A stretch of DNA of 64,000 bases from the NCBI GenBank assembly GCA_950097015.1, contig CATNEN010000003.1:496001-560000 (forward strand). The letters are read 5' to 3'. The notes beneath the pieces were generated by a model. It searched no databases. It was given only the letters and a program-made list of their open reading frames with translations, and had not been told where the DNA came from. This stretch comes from Macrostomum hystrix (taxonomy: Eukaryota; Platyhelminthes; Macrostomidae). The position numbers and the translations under genes are program-made. Shown in pieces: positions 22,185-34,395 of the stretch (positions are counted from its first letter, which is position 1; the number at the start of each line of letters is the position of its first letter).

Positions 22185-23612
22185 CCTTCAACAGCTCACT
22201 AAACGTCCTGGTCCTTCAACAGTTCACTAAACATCTTGGTCCTTCAACAGCTCACTAAACTTCCTTGTCCTTCAACCACTCACTAAACCTCCTGGTCCTT
22301 CAACAGCTCACTAAACTTTCTGGTCCTTCAACAGCTCACTAAACTTCCTGGTCCTTCAACAGCTCAATAAACTTCCTGGTCCTTCAACAGCTCACTAAAC
22401 TTCTTGGTCCTTCAACAGCTCACTAAACATCCTGGTCCATCAACAACTCACTAAACCTCCTGGTGCTTCAACAGCTCACTAAACTTCTTGGTCCTTCAAC
22501 AGCTCAATAAACTTCTTGGTCCTTCAACAGCTCACTAAACTTCTTGGTCCTTCAACAGCTCACTAAACTTCTTGGTCCTTCAACAGCTCACTAAACTTCC
22601 TGGTCCTTCAACAGCTCAATAAACTTCCTGGTCCATCAACAGCTCACTAAACCTCCTGGTCCTTCAACAGCTCACTAAACTTCTTGGTCCTTCAATAGCT
22701 CAATAAACTTCTTGGTCCTTCAACAGCTCACTAAACATCCTGGTCCTTCAACAGCTCACTAAACTTCTTGGTCCTTCAACAGCTCACTAAACTTCTCGGT
22801 CCTTCAACAGCTCACTAAACTTCTTGGTCCTTCAACAGCTCACTAAACTTCCTGGTCCTTCAACAGCTCAATAAACTTCCTGGTCCTTCAACAGCTCACT
22901 AAACTTCTTGGTCCTTCAACAGCTCACTAAACATCCTGGTCCATCAACAACTCACTAAACCTCCTGGTGCTTCAACAGCTCACTAAACTTCTTGGTCCTT
23001 CAACAGCTCACTAAACTTCTTGGTCCTTCAACAGCTCACTAAACATCCTGGTCCATCAACAACTCACTAAACCTCCTGGTGCTTCAACAGCTCACTAAAC
23101 TTCTTGGTCCTTCAACAGCTCAATAAACTTCTTGGTCCTTCAACAGCTCACTAAACTTCTTGGTCCTTCAACAGCTCACTAAACTTCTTGGTCCTTCAAC
23201 AGCTCACTAAACTTCCTGGTCCTTCAACAGCTCAATAAACTTCCTGGTCCATCAACAGCTCACTAAACCTTCTGGTCCTTCAACAGCTCACTAAACTTCT
23301 TGGTCCTTCAACAGCTCAATAAACTTCTTGGTCCTTCAACAGCTCACTAAACTTCTTGGTCCTTCAACAGCTCACTAAACTTCTCGGTCCTTCAACAGCT
23401 CACTAAACTTCTTGGTCCTTCAACAGCTCACTAAACTTCTCGGTCCTTCAACAGCTCACTAAACTTCTTGGTCCTTCAACAGCTCACTAAACTTCTTGGT
23501 CCTTCAACAGCTCACTAAACTTCTTGGTCCTTCAACAGCTCACTAAACTTCTCGGTCCTTCAACAGCTCACTAAACTTCTCGGTCCTTCAACAGCTCACT
23601 AAACTTCTTGGT
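22185..23612. repeat. Minisatellite, 28-bp unit, ~51 copies
   Basis: Direct repeats of CTTCAACAGCTCACTAAACT plus TCTTGGTC. Variant blocks (for example CATCCTGGTCCATCAACAAC near 22430, 22930 and 23045) recur in the same order, which shows duplication of multi-unit blocks. Confidence 0.97.
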
Positions 23613-24017
23613 CCTTTGCAGTCCTTTTCAGTTTTCATCAAGCCCCGTAATTTACGACGCAATATTCTAACCAAGTTTATAATCTAGGTCCTTCTGGCTG
23701 CCATACAGAGTTATCATTTTAAAATCTATTAATAGTGATATGTAGCCTATATATACTATACACATAGATGTTTACAATTCTACAATGCGGATATCGATAG
23801 AAAATTTACTTTAACTATCTTATGCATAGTCTTGCATGTATATTCCTGCTCTATTTGTTCCGCGTTTAAGTGCGACGTTAAAATCATTCCTTCTGAATGA
23901 GTGCAGTGGGTTGCACCTATCTGTATCTTATTTGTAGGCTCTCAACCACATGTAGTTGGCTGTGCAATTAGAAATTACTGTATCGAATTATTCATATTTC
24001 ATAATTTTAGCTCCTTA

Positions 24018-27000
24018 TCTGAGTGCTCTCTGTGTCTACCTACCTCTCCTCTCCTCTGTGTCTACCTACCTCTCCTCTCCTCTGTGTCTACTTACCTCTC
24101 CTCTCCTGTGTCTACCTACCTCTCCTCTCCTCTGTGTCTACCTACCTCTCCTCTCCTGTGTCTACCTACATCTCCTCTCCTCTGTGTCTACCTACATCTC
24201 CTCTCCTCTGTGTCTACCTACATCTCCTCTCCTCTGTGTCTACCTACCTCTCCTCTCCTGTGTCTACCTACCTCTCCTCTCCTCTGTGTCTACCTACCTC
24301 TCCTCTCCTGTGTCTACCTACCTCTCCTGTCATCTGTGTATACCTACCTCTCCTGTCCTCTGTGTCTACCTACCTCTCCTCTCCTGTGTCTACCAACATC
24401 TCCTCTCCTCTGTGTCTACCTACATCTCCTCTCCTCTGTGTCTACCTACCTCTCCTGTCATCTGTGTATACCTACCTCTCCTGTCCTCTGTGTCTACCTA
24501 CCTCTCCTCTCCTGTGTCTACCAACATCTCCTCTCCTCTGTGTCTACCTACATCTCCTCTCCTCTGTGTCTACCTACCTCTCCTGTCATCTGTGTATACC
24601 TACCTCTCCTGTCCTCTGTGTCTACCTACCTCTCCTCTCCTCTGTGTCTACCTACCTCTCCTCTCCTCTGTGTCTACCTACCTCTCCTCTCCTCTGTGTC
24701 TACTTACCTCTCCTCTCCTGTGTCTACCTACCTCTCCTCTCCTCTGTGTCTACCTACCTCTCCTCTCCTGTGTCTACCTACATCTCCTCTCCTCTGTGTC
24801 TACCTACATCTCCTCTCCTCTGTGTCTACCTACATCTCCTCTCCTCTGTGTCTACCTACCTCTCCTCTCCTGTGTCTACCTACCTCTCCTCTCCTCTGTG
24901 TCTACCTACCTCTCCTCTCCTGTGTCTACCTACCTCTCCTCTCCTCTGTGTCTACCTACCTCTCCTGTCATCTGTGTCTACCTACCTCTCCTGTCCTCTG
25001 TGTCTACCTACCTCTCCTCTCCTCTGTGTCTACCTACCTCTCCTGTCATCTGTGTATACCTACCTCTCCTGTCCTCTGTGTCTACCTACCTCTCCTCTCC
25101 TGTGTCTACCAACATCTCCTCTCCTCTGTGTCTACCTACATCTCCTCTCCTCTGTGTCTACCTACCTCTCCTGTCATCTGTGTATACCTACCTCTCCTGT
25201 CCTCTGTGTCTACCTACCTCTCCTCTCCTGTGTCTACCAACATCTCCTCTCCTCTGTGTCTACCTACCTCTCCTCTCCTCTGTGTCTACCTACCTCTCCT
25301 CTCCTCTGTGTCTACTTACCTCTCCTCTCCTGTGTCTACCTACCTCTCCTCTCCTCTGTGTCTACCTACCTCTCCTCTCCTGTGTCTACCTACATCTCCT
25401 CTCCTCTGTGTCTACCTACATCTCCTCTCCTCTGTGTCTACCTACATCTCCTCTCCTCTGTGTCTACCTACCTCTCCTCTCCTGTGTCTACCTACCTCTC
25501 CTCTCCTCTGTGTCTACCTACCTCTCCTCTCCTGTGTCTACCTACCTCTCCTCTCCTCTGTGTCTACCTACCTCTCCTGTCATCTGTGTATACCTACCTC
25601 TCCTGTCATCTGTGTCTACCTACCTCTCCTGTCCTCTGTGTCTACCTACCTCTCCTCTCCTCTGTGTCTACCTACCTCTCCTGTCATCTGTGTATACCTA
25701 CCTCTCCTGTCCTCTGTGTCTACCTACCTCTCCTCTCCTGTGTCTACCAACATCTCCTCTCCTCTGTGTCTACCTACATCTCCTCTCCTCTGTGTCTACC
25801 TACCTCTCCTGTCATCTGTGTATACCTACCTCTCCTGTCCTCTGTGTCTACCTACCTCTCCTCTCCTGTGTCTACCAACATCTCCTCTCCTCTGTGTCTA
25901 CCTACATCTCCTCTCCTCTGTGTCTACCTACCTCTCCTGTCCTCTGTGTCTACCTACCTCTCCTGTCATCTGTGTATACCTACCTCTCCTGTCCTCTGTG
26001 TCTACCTACCTCTCCTCTCCTGTGTCTACCAACATCTCCTCTCCTCTGTGTCTACCTACATCTCCTCTCCTCTGTGTCTACCTACATCTCCTCTCCTCTG
26101 TGTCTACCTACCTCTCCTCTCCTCTGTGTCTACCTACCTCTCCTGTCATCTGTGTATACCTACCTCTCCTGTCCTCTGTGTCTACCTACATCTCCTCTCC
26201 TCTGTGTCTACCTACCTCTCCTGTCCTCTGTGTCTACCTACCTCTCCTCTCCTCTGTGTCTACCTACCTCTCCTGTCATCTGTGTCTACCTACATCTCCT
26301 CTCCTGTGTCTACCTACCTCTCCTGTCATCTGTGTATACCTACCTCTCCTGTCCTCTGTGTCTACCTACCTCTCCTCTCCTCTGTGTCTACCTACTTCTC
26401 CTCTCCTGTGTCTACCTACCTCTCCTCTCCTGTGTGTCTACCTACCTCTTCTCTCCTCTGTGTCTACCTACATCTCCTCTCCTCTGTGTCTAACTACATC
26501 TCCTCTCCTGTGTCTACCTACATCTCCTCTCCTCTGTGTCTACCTACATCTCCTCTCCTCTGTGTCTACCTACATCTCCTCTCCTGTGTCTACCTACCTC
26601 TCCTCTCCTGTGTCTACCTACCTCTTCTCTCCTCTGTGTCTACCTACCTCTCCTCTCCTGTGTCTACCTACCTCTTCTCTCCTCTGTGTCTACCTACCTC
26701 TCCTCTCCTCTGTGTCTACCTACATCTCCTCTCCTCTGTGTCTACCTACATCTCCTCTCCTCTGTGTCTACCTACCTCTCCTCTCCTGTGTCTACCTACC
26801 TCTTCTCTCCTCTGTGTCTACCTACATCTCCTCTCCTCTGTGTCTACCTACATCTCCTCTCCTCTGTGTCTACCTACATCTCCTCTCCTGTGTCTACCTA
26901 CCTCTCCTCTCCTGTGTCTACCTACCTCTTCTCTCCTCTGTGTCTACCTACATCTCCTCTCCTCTGTGTCTACCTACCTCTCCTCTCCTGTGTCTACCTA

Positions 27001-27110
27001 CCTCTTCTCTCCTCTGTGTCTACCTACCTCTCCTCTCCTCTGTGTCTACCTACCTCTCCTGTCATCTGTGTCTACCTACCTCTCCTCTCCTCTGTGTATA
27101 CCCCTCTCCC
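24018..27110. repeat. 3.1-kb pyrimidine-rich minisatellite, 26/24-bp units, with 612-bp higher-order repeat
   Basis: Units of CTCTGTGTCTACCTACCTCT plus CCTCTC in 26- and 24-bp versions, with CCTACATC, CCAACATC, GTCATCTGTGTATACC and other variants. The rare variant TACTTACC occurs at 24089, 24701 and 25313, exactly 612 bp apart each time, so a ~612-bp block was duplicated at least twice. The plus strand is almost purine-poor. No unit contains a stop codon in any plus frame, so all three frames stay open for about 3 kb without being genes. Confidence 0.98.
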
Positions 27111-28750
27111 CCAGCCTTATCTACCTCTCTGCCCCATCCTTATCTACCCTCTCCCCCCAGCCTTATCAACCTCTGCCCCCCATCCTTATCTACCTCTCTC
27201 CTTTCTCTCGCACCCGTGTCCAGCACACCAGCATGCGAACCCAATTAACCTGCGTCTGTGGGGCCAGTAAAAAGTTTTGCAAGCTAGAGTTTACAGTAAG
27301 AAGGTACCAGGCAGGCTGATGCGTGTTGTTTTTTATAATTTTCTGCCAGACACTCTTACACAGGTACTGAGGCCTGAATCATTCTGGTTCCAGTATATGA
27401 GTCTGATTATTATTATTAGGAACAGCGCAGTGTGAAGTCAGTGCTAAAATTATATCATCAGATTTGCTAGAAAGGACTGAGAAAGGCTTCTTTAGGTTTC
27501 GCGCACTTCTACTTAAGAATCGTACTGCATGCATTATTTATTGTTTAAACGCGCCCATTCCTGCATTGTATTTGTGAGGCTGAGTACAGTTTGTCATACT
27601 CTGTTTATGAGTGTGCATTCCTGCCCCGAGCATTTTCAGGCTTCGTTTGAGTGGTGTACATTGCTCTATTGTGTCTCACAATGTCTCACAAACACACAGC
27701 AGTAAGTCTTTCTACATAGCCCGGTAGCATTTATTCACAATGTCCGGGCAGCACTCTCTGCTGCGCCCAGTTACTAAACTGAGCATGAATATCACTTCAT
27801 TTACTGGCTGGCAGACAGGAAATCGTATTTGAGCTCAATATTTGGAACTCTTTATTGAGACTCTCAGTCGGAAGTTCCTTAATCTCTGAGCTGTGTTGTA
27901 TCTGAAAAAAAAGTTGAGCAACCGTTTAATACGTTTTGCACCACAGGTAGGATGATAAATTTGTGTGCTTGCACGTGTCTTAAATAACTAGTAATCTCGT
28001 ATTTAAAGAAAATAAACTCATGCAAAAATACCCATGTAGGCTGGATTATACGGGTTAAGGCATTCTGCTACTTTTGGACTTCCCAATCCCATGCGTCCAA
28101 ATGACGCCTGTTCGAATGGACGAACAGAAATTATGGATAGAAAACTGCGGCCCTCTACAAAAACTTCACACTTCCGGTAGACAAAATTTTAAATATTTAT
28201 AGAAACTATTGTGGCAATGGGCTATGCTTTTTTTAATCTTTGTCATACCGTTGGGGTGGAGGTTTGAACATAAGGGCGAGATTTTTAGGCACCTCTCTGG
28301 CAGCAACCAAGCTCACCCACCTGCTTCCTCTGCTAACCGTTTTTCCTGGGCCTGCTGGCTGTCTATACACACACAACTCGCGACAATTGAAGTTCACTTG
28401 GGTTGGGGTGTCTATAGAGTTGGTTGTTATGCGTGCCTGTTTCAGTGTGTCAATTAGACCATTGCACTGTACGCGAGTTAGGCCCGGCACTGTTCTAAAA
28501 CACGGTACCAAAGGCTTTTCACGCAGACAGCACAATGACTATCTCCGCTTGGTAACAACTAAAAAAGTAAAGTTCTCTTTTAGATTTCTCGCATTGACCT
28601 CCCCCCGGCCTTCTCGCCTAGAGGCTGCTGCTGATTGGCCGGGTGAGGCGCGGCACACCCAATCTCCGCCTCCGCCCAGCCTGCCTAACTGCCCCTTCCT
28701 CCAGTTTTTCATTTCGAAATTCTTCTTGGCTGCAGGGGAGGCCAGCCGGG
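27111..28750. other. Upstream region of the ETS-like gene
   Basis: No gene seen. A pyrimidine-rich decay of the preceding array reaches about 27215. A perfect small palindrome CTGTTCG/CGAACAG lies near 28107-28126. The last 150 bp are GC-rich and lead into a TATA box. Confidence 0.4.
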
Positions 28751-28757
28751 CCTGTGG

Positions 28758-28764
28758 TATAAAA
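28758..28764 (+). promoter_or_regulatory. TATA box of the ETS-like gene
   Basis: TATAAAA directly after a GC-rich stretch (28600-28750) and 185 bp before the predicted start codon. A transcription start about 30 bp downstream, near 28788, is expected. Confidence 0.55.
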
Positions 28765-28942
28765 TAATCAGTTCTTTATCGTTAGCCAGGAAAGGAGAAC
28801 CACTAGCAGCGAGAGACAGGAGAGAGAAAGCCAATCTAATTTCGGTGGCCCGGCAGCGTCAGTTCCAAATAAAGATTTGTATTTTTCTCTTCTAACTGAA
28901 GGTTGCGAAATTCGAAAACAGCAACACAGCCAAGCAGTGCAA

Positions 28943-31127
28943 ATGGGCAAGTGGCGTCACCTCAACTCATCACCTCAGGCGGCTGTGTCGGTCCAGACAA
29001 CTGCACAATGTCTTGGTCAAGAGGCTCAACTGCCGCCGCCGCCGCCGCTGCTTCCAAGGCCGGGGCTCCAGATGCAGCCGTTACTCAGCTTCAGCTTGTG
29101 CGGACTGCTCGACATTCCAACCGACGAGCCGTTGGACTATTCCATGAAGTCGCTGCAGTCGATGCCATCGCCGCCGCCGCCCTCCTCGATGTCCGCCTCA
29201 CCCTTGTCTAATGGCGGCAGTGGCGGCAGCTTCGGCTCCGTCATGTACGCTGCTGTGGACGAATCTGCAGCCAATCCGCGGGGTGACGAAGTCTTACACC
29301 GGCTGAGGCACGCCCTGCTTCATAAGGACCAAAGGGACCAGCCGAGCGCTTTCAGGCCTCTGTCACGACTGCCTCGCAGTGAATCCAGGGCTCTGCTGTT
29401 TGAGGCGGCGATGCCTCTGGTGAGTGCCGCAATATTGTCCAGAGCTCTATTTCTACTTCTCTATTTCTCATGCTCCGAGTTTCCAAAGTAAAAGGGGGGT
29501 GAGTGGCAGAGCGGTTTACGCGTCCCTGAGCTCGATTTCGCAGCGAGGCCACCAGGTCAGGGCAGATGTACACACCTGTGTGCGTGTGTGTTCGGGAGTC
29601 ACCGGGAAGATTAGTCAGTCTACTGTCACCAAATGGTGTGCCATTGCCTGCAGCCCGCAATTATTATTAATATCCCGAAGATGTGATCATCTTAATTGTA
29701 ATCACAACTCAGGAGTCCAAACCAGTGTCTTCAATGTCGACAGCGACCAAGATTCGACACCCAGCAGCATCAACAACCAGCGTGGATCCTGAAGCCGAAT
29801 CCAAGGCCGCGTACGCTGCCGAGTGCATCAAGACGCGGTTAGGTGAGCTTTTTATCTGCATGTTCCGTGGGAAAACTGAGGTGGTTGATGCAAGGGAATA
29901 AGGTGATCTAACATGCTGAGTTTATCCCGTTTCCTTCAGACGGCTGTGGAAAGCGAGTACACTTATTTCTGGGCATCCTGCTGCACTTTGGCATGCCACC
30001 TGGCCCAAAGGGTGAGCAAATGTTCAACCGAGTGATCTGCTTCAGCGACGAGCATAAGAATCCAAGCAATGAGCCCACACCATATTTTCTGGTGCTGGAC
30101 TCCAAACTGCTGGCACTAATCTGGAGCAAATTCAAGGGCAACTCTAGCAATGAATACAGCACACTCACCAGAGCTATCAGGTAAGTTTACAAAATTCTGC
30201 ACACTTTCATTAACAGTAGGACTACCAAGCCATTTTGTCATTTTGCCGCCCTTTTTTATACCAAGGGGGATGGGGAATATCCTCCCATGTAAACAGCGTT
30301 GGGTGGCCACTGATTGGTTGGCAGACTAGGCTATGGTACACTGTGGTTGAGCTGCGCCAAATATTTTGGCATGAGCAGTGAAATGGGAGAAATTCGAGCC
30401 AGGGTGTCCATAGTGGCCTATTTCCACCTGTTGTAGCCATTGAAGGTCCAGCAAATCCATCTAGATAAAGGTAAGTGACCACCAAAGACGGAGATGATGC
30501 AGGCACATTCGGGTGACATGCTGCTAAATTTTGAAGGCCTGGCAAGGCCGCACTGAGGCGCAGTGCTGATTTGTGTATAGGGGTGTGTGAAATACACCTG
30601 CGCTTACTGGGAAAAATCATTCCTATGGCTAGAAACATTGAACATCTCGACGGTCTGAAGAGCTGCATGGCGACTTTATTATATTTTCAGAAGATGCGCA
30701 ACAAAAAGTTGGCCCGTGTTCTTCAGTTTCATGTGCTTGCGTTGCTCCGTTCGGGTGCAGCACAAAAAATTGTCAGGGAAATTCCCCCCTGGTAGTTCTA
30801 CTGTTAAAGAGCTCAACTAAAGAGAGCAGGCTTGTAGCCCGGTTGTTAGAGCTTGGGACCACTGACTGACACGTCAAGAGTTTGAATCTCAGCTCAAGGG
30901 AAACAATTAGTGTTGCTGAGCAAGGCCAGTTTAGTTAATAAATCAGAATGATGCCATATAAGAACTCGATACTGGAACATTGCAGAAGTACGCGCCAGAA
31001 GTATGACGGCATATTTGAGTCGGTCAAGAACCCCGGCAAGAAGCTGTACAAATTCGGTGCAGTCGCGTTGCAGCAATTCCGCAACCTGTTCCCGGGCAGT
31101 TACACCTCCGCTGGAGCAGCACTGTGA
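28943..31127 (+). CDS. Divergent ETS-domain transcription factor, four exons
   Basis: Exons 28943-29419, 29713-29842, 29940-30180 and 30986-31127 join in phase to 329 residues. The N-terminal ~200 residues are low-complexity (Pro, Ser and Ala runs). Residues from about 204 to the C-terminus resemble an ETS DNA-binding domain of the PU.1/Spi kind: H-L-F-L-G-I-L-L, then L-A-L-I-W-S-K-F-K-G-N, E-Y-S-T-L-T-R-A-I-R (recognition helix with its two Arg) and G-I-F-E-S-V-K-N-P-G-K-K-L-Y-K-F (wing). The conserved R-Y-Y-Y after the helix is replaced by R-S-T-R-Q-K-Y-D and is about two residues longer, exactly at the exon 3/4 junction. The first Trp of the usual L-W-x-F-L is absent. Introns 1 and 3 are mostly transposable elements. 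The start is the first ATG of the open frame. The ETS call is fairly good; the subfamily is tentative. Confidence 0.75.
29490..29670 (+). mobile_element. tRNA-derived SINE, family B, in ETS-like intron 1
   Basis: Has a tRNA-like head (GAGTGGCAGAGCGGTTTACG, then GAGCTCGATTTCG) and the family B body (GCGAGGCCACC, CAGATGTACACACCTGTGTG, TCGGGAGTCACC). It ends CACCAAATGGTGTG ... GCAATTATTATTA. About 60% of the 293-bp intron is this element. Confidence 0.8.
30214..30803 (+). mobile_element. piggyBac-like MITE in ETS-like intron 3, copy 1
   Basis: Ends CAGTAGGACTACC and GGTAGTTCTACTG are inverted repeats and are flanked on both sides by TTAA (30210-30213, 30804-30807), the target duplication of the piggyBac superfamily. 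The 590-bp interior has no transposase. A second copy lies at 62918-63509 with the same length, ends and internal landmarks (GGTTGAGCTGCGCC, CACATTCGGGTGACATGCTG, AGAAGATGCGCAACAAAAAG). Confidence 0.88.
30830..30945 (+). mobile_element. Degenerate tRNA-SINE fragment in ETS-like intron 3
   Basis: CTTGTAGCCCGGTTGTTAGAG, CGTCAAGAGTTTGAATCTCA and TTGCTGAGCAAGGCC follow the order of the family A head and early body but are strongly diverged. It lies directly after the piggyBac-like MITE. Confidence 0.5.
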
Positions 31128-31304
31128 GCACCAAGGTGCAACTTATTCAGCAACTGACTCAAATTTTACTCGTAGTTTAATTGAATAAGTGAATATGTGG
31201 CTGCCCCGTTAACCCGTTGGCTGAATACAGGTGTACCAGCCATATAGCTTCCATATATGGCTTCCATATGTGATAAGTTTCGTATCAAATTCAAATCGGA
31301 ACAC

Positions 31305-31310
31305 AATAAA
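31305..31310 (+). terminator. ETS-like gene poly(A) signal
   Basis: AATAAA about 180 nt after the stop codon. Confidence 0.5.
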
Positions 31311-31999
31311 ATCAAAACAAATTAATGTAAGTCACACATTACTCCAGCCAACAGGAATTACCTGACTGATCCTTTGTCTCAGACATCCAACTCATACCTC
31401 GCCAAATTGACGACCTCCAAATTCACTTGTTATCAAGCACAAATATTCATTCCATTGCTTTTTTGAGTTCCATTTATAATGAACAAATGATCCATTTTTC
31501 GACAATGCTGTGCTGCTCATTGTTATCGAGTGAGTTATGTCTGCCAGACTATTTAATTCGGCTAATCAGTAAATTTGTAAAATTCAATTTTCTTTCAAAT
31601 GAAAAACTGCTCATTCTCACTGACTGCTCATGACTCAGCGTAATGAAACCTGATGGAAGATTTCGTGCTCAAACCGCCTCGTTAAACAGTACATAATAGA
31701 TGTTTGATATTTCGCTTTAATTTTATTACGATAAATGTTTGCCACGATAAACTGCCGAGTGCATGACCGAAATTATTGAATATTCTATGCAGAGTGCCCC
31801 AATACGTGGATTCTATTGCTTCAGACTCAATGTTGCATATTATATTTTAAATTGAGATTTGGTTCTGTGACCGAAGTAACGAATTATTATGAATTAATTT
31901 CTATACACTTTTAATGTGCCAACTAAAAACTTTTAAAAGAGCAAAGTCTCTTTGTACCTTAAAAATTGTCCTAAAAGAAGCGTTACTTATTTCGCATTA
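31311..31999. other. Intergenic, no gene seen
   Basis: AT-rich sequence between the ETS-like gene and the 35-bp array. No coding or repeat signal. Confidence 0.4.
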
Positions 32000-32505
32000 T
32001 GCCGATTGGTACGATTGAAGGGAGAGGCCATTGTGGCGGATAGTTGTAAATGAAGGGAGAGGACATTGTGGCGGATAGTTGTAAATGAAGGGAGAGGACA
32101 TTGTGGCGGATAGTTGTAAATGAAAGGAGAGGGCATTGTGGCGGATAGTTGTAAATGAAGGGAGAGGGCATTGTGGCGGATAGTTGTAAATGAAGGGAGA
32201 GGGCATTGTGGCGGATAGTTGTAAATGAAAGGAGAGGGCATTGTGGCGGATAGTTGTAAATGAAGGGAGAGGACATTGTGGCGGATAGTTGTAAATGAAG
32301 GGAGAGGGCATTGTAGTGGATAGTTGTAAATGAAGGGAGAGGGCATTGTGGCGGATAGTTGTAAATGAAGGGAGAGGGCATTGTAGTGGATAGTTGTAAA
32401 TGAAGGGAGAGGCCATTGTAGTGGATAGTTGTAAATGAAGGGAGAGGACATTGTGACGGATAGTTTTAATTGAAGGGAGAGGGCATTGTGGCGGATAGTT
32501 GTAAT
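32000..32505. repeat. Minisatellite, 35-bp unit, ~14 copies
   Basis: Direct repeats of GGCGGATAGTTGTAAATGAA plus GGGAGAGGGCATTGT. Variant sites alternate (GGCGG/AGTGG, GGGCA/GGACA). Confidence 0.97.
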
Positions 32506-33090
32506 TCAATGTGGGACGACATTCCAGTAAATGCGTTGGCAAGAGCAGGTTAAGCTTTTCTTCTTTCGTTGCTACATATTTCTGCTCGCCTGGACAAGTA
32601 AATAAAATGATAAAATGAAAAAGATAAGAAAGTAAAGCTGGCAGAAATATACACTAAAGCATATTTTATCATCCGCCTTCTGGCTATCGTGGATTGGCTA
32701 GCTTGCGGAGGCGAGGGTTCCTTTTAGCTGGCACGGAAAATCCGCGGTTTTTCCACCCAAACCAAACCAGTTGACACTTACAAGCCGTTGCTAATATCAG
32801 GAGAGATTTCAAACAAGTCAGCTAGCACGAGACCTCGAGGTCGTTTCCGATACGTTTTAGCCGAACGAAATCATGACAACATCCTGCGCTACAGAAAAGC
32901 TAAAGATTTTAAGTCTTACACTTTCTGCGGGCGTTAACTTTAGCTTGGTTTAGTTTATAGTGCAAAATCTCATATCAGCACTTTCCATAATCAATTGGCT
33001 AGCCTTTCTCTTTTAGAAACAGGTTCTTATTCCATTTTTATCACTTGCCTCTGCACTTTATGTTGACTATGCCTTCGTCACCATCTCCCG

Positions 33091-33452
33091 TCCTCTTCCT
33101 CTCCTCTCCTCTCCTCTACTCTCCTCTCCTCTACTCTCCTCTCCTCTTCTCTCCTCTCCTCTCCTCTCCTCTCCTCTTCTCTCCTCTCCTCTCCTCTCCT
33201 CTCCTCTCCTCTCCTCTCCTCTCCTCTCCTCTCCTCTCCTCTCCTCTCCTCTCCTCTCCTCTCCTCTCCTCTCCTCTCCTCTCCTCTCCTCTCCTCTCCT
33301 CTCCTCTCCTCTCCTCTCCTCTCCTCTCCTCTCCTCTCCTCTCCTCTCCTCTCCTCTCTTCTCCTCTCCTCTCCTCTCCTCTCCTCTCCTCTCCTCTCCT
33401 CTCCTCTCCTCTCCTCTCCTCTCCTCTCCTCTCCTCTCCTCTCCTCTCCTCT
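33091..33452. repeat. (TCCTC)n pentanucleotide microsatellite, ~70 copies
   Basis: Almost pure TCCTC/CTCCT repeats with a few CTACT and CTTCT variants at the edges, followed by a degenerate pyrimidine tail to about 33540. It is a long polypurine-polypyrimidine tract. Confidence 0.97.
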
Positions 33453-34074
33453 ACTCTCCCTTCCTATTCTCTCCCCTTCCTTTCTCTTCTTTCCTCTTTC
33501 TTTCTTTTCTCTCCTCTCCCTTCTTTTCTGTCCATCTCCTCTGCTTCCTCATACTTCTCTTTCTAAGACTCTCTATCTCAGAGTTTCTCAGACCCTGCAG
33601 TATTTCAGCAGTATTTCTACTCGAAAAATGTCATGCATAGCCGTTGGAGCGATCTCGGAAGCAATTGCAGATAAGGCAGCAATTTTGTGTACCTGATACT
33701 GCAGGTGAAGGGAACCGTCTGCTCTGCTTCTGCTTTCCTACTTGTACACCTTTTCAAACTGACACTCGCAGCTGTACAGTACAATCTGAGCGACAAAAAA
33801 GCTGCAGTCCTTATAATACAGTATAAGCTGTCAGAGAGACAGGCAAACAGACAGAAAGACAGACTCGAGAGGGGCTTGAGTGCATTGCGTGGACTTCATA
33901 AGATACTAGTATAGGCCTGGCTTTTCTTTCTTCAAGCTTCCCTTTTTCATTAGGAGGCTTTCAGGCTTTAGTGGGAGGGCTGTTGTTGTTTTGTTGTTGA
34001 GTGTTTCAACTTCACTTTGTAAGAGATATTTTTTGATAGAATCTGCAGCAGCTGCAGCCGCATTTTTATGTGAC

Positions 34075-34290
34075 TAGACAGCGAGGAGGCCATTCCGCTG
34101 ACACATTCCGCCGACCTGAGCACACACACATGTACAGGTACAGGTACACTGATACTGTACGGTGGCATACACAAGTATGTACATTTGCCCCGACTTTCTC
34201 ATCGTCTGGCAGTGTACACTCTCATAGTGCCTTGGACGTTGGCCCTCAAGGCGCAAATTGCACGACAAGCCGCCAAGCCTTCTCTTATTA
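34075..34290 (-). mobile_element. SINE B fragment, minus orientation
   Basis: Shares CTGAGCACACAC, GACTTTCTCATCGT, CAGTGTACACT and GGCGCAAATTGCACGACAAG with the 2.2-2.5 kb copy on the same strand. The tRNA-like head and the ATTATTATT tail are both missing. Confidence 0.7.
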
Positions 34291-34395
34291 ATCAAGGGCT
34301 AAACTATGATTAAATTAGAAAAGGGTCTTCTACTAAAGAAATAAAGTAAATGAAGCCAGTGACCAAATATATGGAAAAGTTCAAGAAATACGAGG

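Noticed and set aside
20318-23612. CRISPR-like appearance of regularly spaced short repeats
   Set aside because: Units are directly tandem with no unique spacers, no cas genes, and eukaryotic genes lie on both sides.
23901-27319. Three overlapping plus-strand reading frames of about 850-1115 codons rich in Leu, Ser, Pro and Cys
   Set aside because: They are the 26/24-bp minisatellite read in three frames. The unit contains no stop in any frame, so long openness is automatic.
30222-30668. 148-codon minus-strand frame between ETS-like exons
   Set aside because: It lies inside the piggyBac-like MITE. The second copy does not preserve the frame, and no transposase motif is present.
33045-33566. 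173-codon Ser/Leu/Pro frame
   Set aside because: Translation of the (TCCTC)n microsatellite.
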